Positions 6,891 through 7,745 of a stretch of DNA of 7,745 nt are shown one piece after another; position 1 is the stretch's first letter; every line of letters starts with the position of its first letter. Below the pieces are notes generated by a model. That model was not told where the DNA came from and did not search any database. It saw only the letters and a list, made by a program, of their open reading frames with translations. The stretch is from Thermoplasmatota archaeon. GTDB taxonomy: Archaea; Thermoplasmatota; Thermoplasmata; Methanomassiliicoccales; Methanomassiliicoccaceae. The stretch covers positions 1-7,745 of the forward strand of contig JAKIXL010000065.1 of the NCBI GenBank assembly GCA_022709105.1, read 5' to 3'. A program made the position numbers and the translations under genes.

Positions 6891-7478
6891 ATGACCGACA
6901 AATGTCCGCGATGCGGCGCCAATGTTCCTGAGGGGGTCGACGCGTGCGTCATATGCGGGGCCGAGTACAGCAGGGACGCCCAGCCTGCGCAGGCCGCTCC
7001 GACAACGAGCGCGGACGTGAACCAGACCGCCAGATGCCAGAACTGCGGGGCCGTCCTGCAGGGAAGGGAGGTGTTCTGCGGAAGGTGCGGTTTCCTCATC
7101 GATGCCCCTTATGAGTGCCGGGACTGCCGGACGCGGATCGGCGCCGAGGACCGCTACTGTACTGGCTGCGGACGCCTGGTCCGCCCGGCCAAGCTGTTCC
7201 GCTCCCCCTCCCGGCCGATAGCCGCCCTGCTGTTGGGGCTGGTGCCCGGACTGTTCTCGGTATGGGGGCTGGGGCAGCTGTTCTCCGTATCGATCAAGAA
7301 GGGAGTGCTGTTCTTCGTGCTGGGCATAGTGATGACGCTGGTGAACCCGTTCACCATCATAGCCGCCATCAACGGTCTCGGGGACCTTGCCGGCCTGTCC
7401 ATACTGGGAATGGTGCTGTGGGCCGCGCTATGGATCCTTCAGGCCATCGACGCGTACTGGGAAGCGGGCGGGGAGTAG
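6891..7478 (+). CDS. Membrane protein with three N-terminal zinc ribbons and a TM2-like C-terminal domain
   Basis: 195 residues. Three zinc ribbons fill the first half: C5/C8/C19/C22, C49/C52/C63/C66 and C76/C79/C90/C93, the first two separated by an Ala/Gln/Thr-rich linker. The second half has about three hydrophobic segments (109-127, 137-160, 166-190). The motif GLGQLF...IKKGVLFF and the closing IDAYWEA resemble TM2-like proteins, where a glycine-rich turn, a K-G pair and a D-[AV]-[YW] end are typical. Zinc ribbons followed by such membrane domains are common in archaea and bacteria, with unknown function; the ribbons should face the cytosol. The ATG at 6891 is the only usable start, because an in-frame TAA lies at 6861-6863 and no GTG or TTG lies between. 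It follows the giant gene by 103 bases and meets a minus-strand gene 20 bases after its stop. Confidence 0.88.
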   Translation: MTDKCPRCGANVPEGVDACVICGAEYSRDAQPAQAAPTTSADVNQTARCQNCGAVLQGREVFCGRCGFLIDAPYECRDCRTRIGAEDRYCTGCGRLVRPAKLFRSPSRPIAALLLGLVPGLFSVWGLGQLFSVSIKKGVLFFVLGIVMTLVNPFTIIAAINGLGDLAGLSILGMVLWAALWILQAIDAYWEAGGE

Positions 7479-7511
7479 AAAAAGGGCGATGGCCGGGCTC
7501 ACTCGGCCATC
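7479..7511 (-). terminator. Hairpin plus U-tract ending the minus-strand ATPase gene
   Basis: gatggccg at 7488-7495 and cggccatc at 7504-7511 form a perfect 8-bp inverted repeat with an 8-base spacer. On the minus strand the hairpin is followed by gccc and then five U (complement of the A-run at 7479-7483), like an intrinsic terminator. The minus-strand stop codon (complement of 7499-7501) sits in the loop. On the plus strand the hairpin follows the TAG at 7476-7478 by 9 bases but has no U-run, so it may only act as a barrier there. Confidence 0.55.
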
Positions 7512-7745
7512 TTCTCCTTGACCTCTTTCATCACTTTCTCGGGGTCCTTGTAGTAAGCGGACACGATCTTCGCCACCTGGCGGTAGTTGTTCACCCCGAT
7601 CTTCTTCATGTACTCCAGGATGTCGATGCGCCTCTTCACCTCCCGCTCCATCTCCCTGGGTGACCAGTTGCGCACCGCCCTGACCTTCTCGTATATGTAG
7701 GAGTGGCCGGAGTAGGTGAACGAGTCGTCGGCGGGGTTCCAGTTG
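7499..7745 (-). CDS. C-terminal end of an archaeal type II/IV secretion system ATPase (GspE/FlaI-like), 5' end outside window
   Basis: The minus-strand frame runs from the window edge to the TGA at the complement of 7499-7501, giving the last 81 residues. It begins NWNPADDSFTYSGHSY, continues with SPREMEREVKRRIDILEYM and ends YYKDPEKVMKEVKEKMAE. This matches the known C-terminus of archaeal GspE/FlaI/PulE-type ATPases from memory: a [YEN]-W-[DN]-P-x-x-D-x-[FY] strand, a helix with E-[IV]-x-[RK]-R-x-x-[IV]-L-x-[WY]-M, then N-[YF]-x-x-[VA]-x-x-I...YY...P-x-x-[VI]. Walker motifs lie upstream and are not seen. Such ATPases power assembly of type IV pili, archaella or related secretion machines at the inner face of the membrane. 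Which system is meant cannot be told from this end, and it is not in an operon with the genes to the left because it converges on them. Confidence 0.75.
   Translation of the reverse strand, partial: NWNPADDSFTYSGHSYIYEKVRAVRNWSPREMEREVKRRIDILEYMKKIGVNNYRQVAKIVSAYYKDPEKVMKEVKEKMAE

Noticed and set aside
7115..7663. A 182-codon plus-strand frame running through the convergent junction
   Set aside because: It overlaps the zinc-ribbon/TM2-like gene in another frame and is antisense to the ATPase C-terminus; its translation is Gly/Pro/Arg/His-rich with no motif.
1..7745. CRISPR array, tRNA, rRNA or insertion sequence
   Set aside because: No regularly spaced direct repeats, tRNA-like cloverleaf, rRNA-like sequence, transposase motif or terminal inverted repeats were seen. 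The only tandem repeat is the coding 18-bp one.

Overview
The window looks like a piece of an archaeal chromosome, most likely from the Thermoplasmatota and possibly a Methanomassiliicoccales-like lineage. The evidence is a coding GC content near 60 percent, AT-rich intergenic gaps with oligo-T tracts and TATA-like boxes, membrane proteins with several zinc ribbons, CARDB-rich surface proteins, and the C-terminus of an archaeal-type GspE/FlaI secretion ATPase. The lineage is inferred from gene style and not from a marker gene.

Layout: (1) 1-380, + strand, the C-terminal end of a protein with a long Pro/Glu-rich stretch, one zinc ribbon and a basic tail. (2) 381-523, an AT-rich gap with oligo-T tracts, a TATA-like box and a Shine-Dalgarno sequence. 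(3) 524-6787, + strand, one giant gene of about 2087 codons. It has a signal peptide, a very large extracellular part (beta-helix stretches, a duplicated beta-sandwich, two 'YRW' transthyretin/Ig-like modules, six CARDB repeats and a last Ig-like domain), one transmembrane helix, and a cytosolic tail with three zinc ribbons, a helical insert and a Lys/Glu/Pro-rich end. (4) 6788-6890, a T-rich gap that probably ends the giant gene's transcript and holds a weak promoter. (5) 6891-7478, + strand, a 195-residue protein with three zinc ribbons followed by a TM2-like membrane region. (6) 7479-7511, a short convergent junction with a perfect inverted repeat and a U-tract on the minus strand. (7) 7499-7745, - strand, the last 81 residues of a type II/IV secretion ATPase that continues past the window.

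The common theme of the three + strand genes is CxxC zinc ribbons: one, three and three, at least two of the proteins being membrane proteins. The giant protein appears to join an adhesin- or S-layer-like exterior to a cytosolic tail built for protein or nucleic-acid contacts. The neighbouring secretion/pilus ATPase adds a cell-surface flavour, but it is transcribed convergently and no functional link is proven. No RNA gene, CRISPR array or mobile element is visible.
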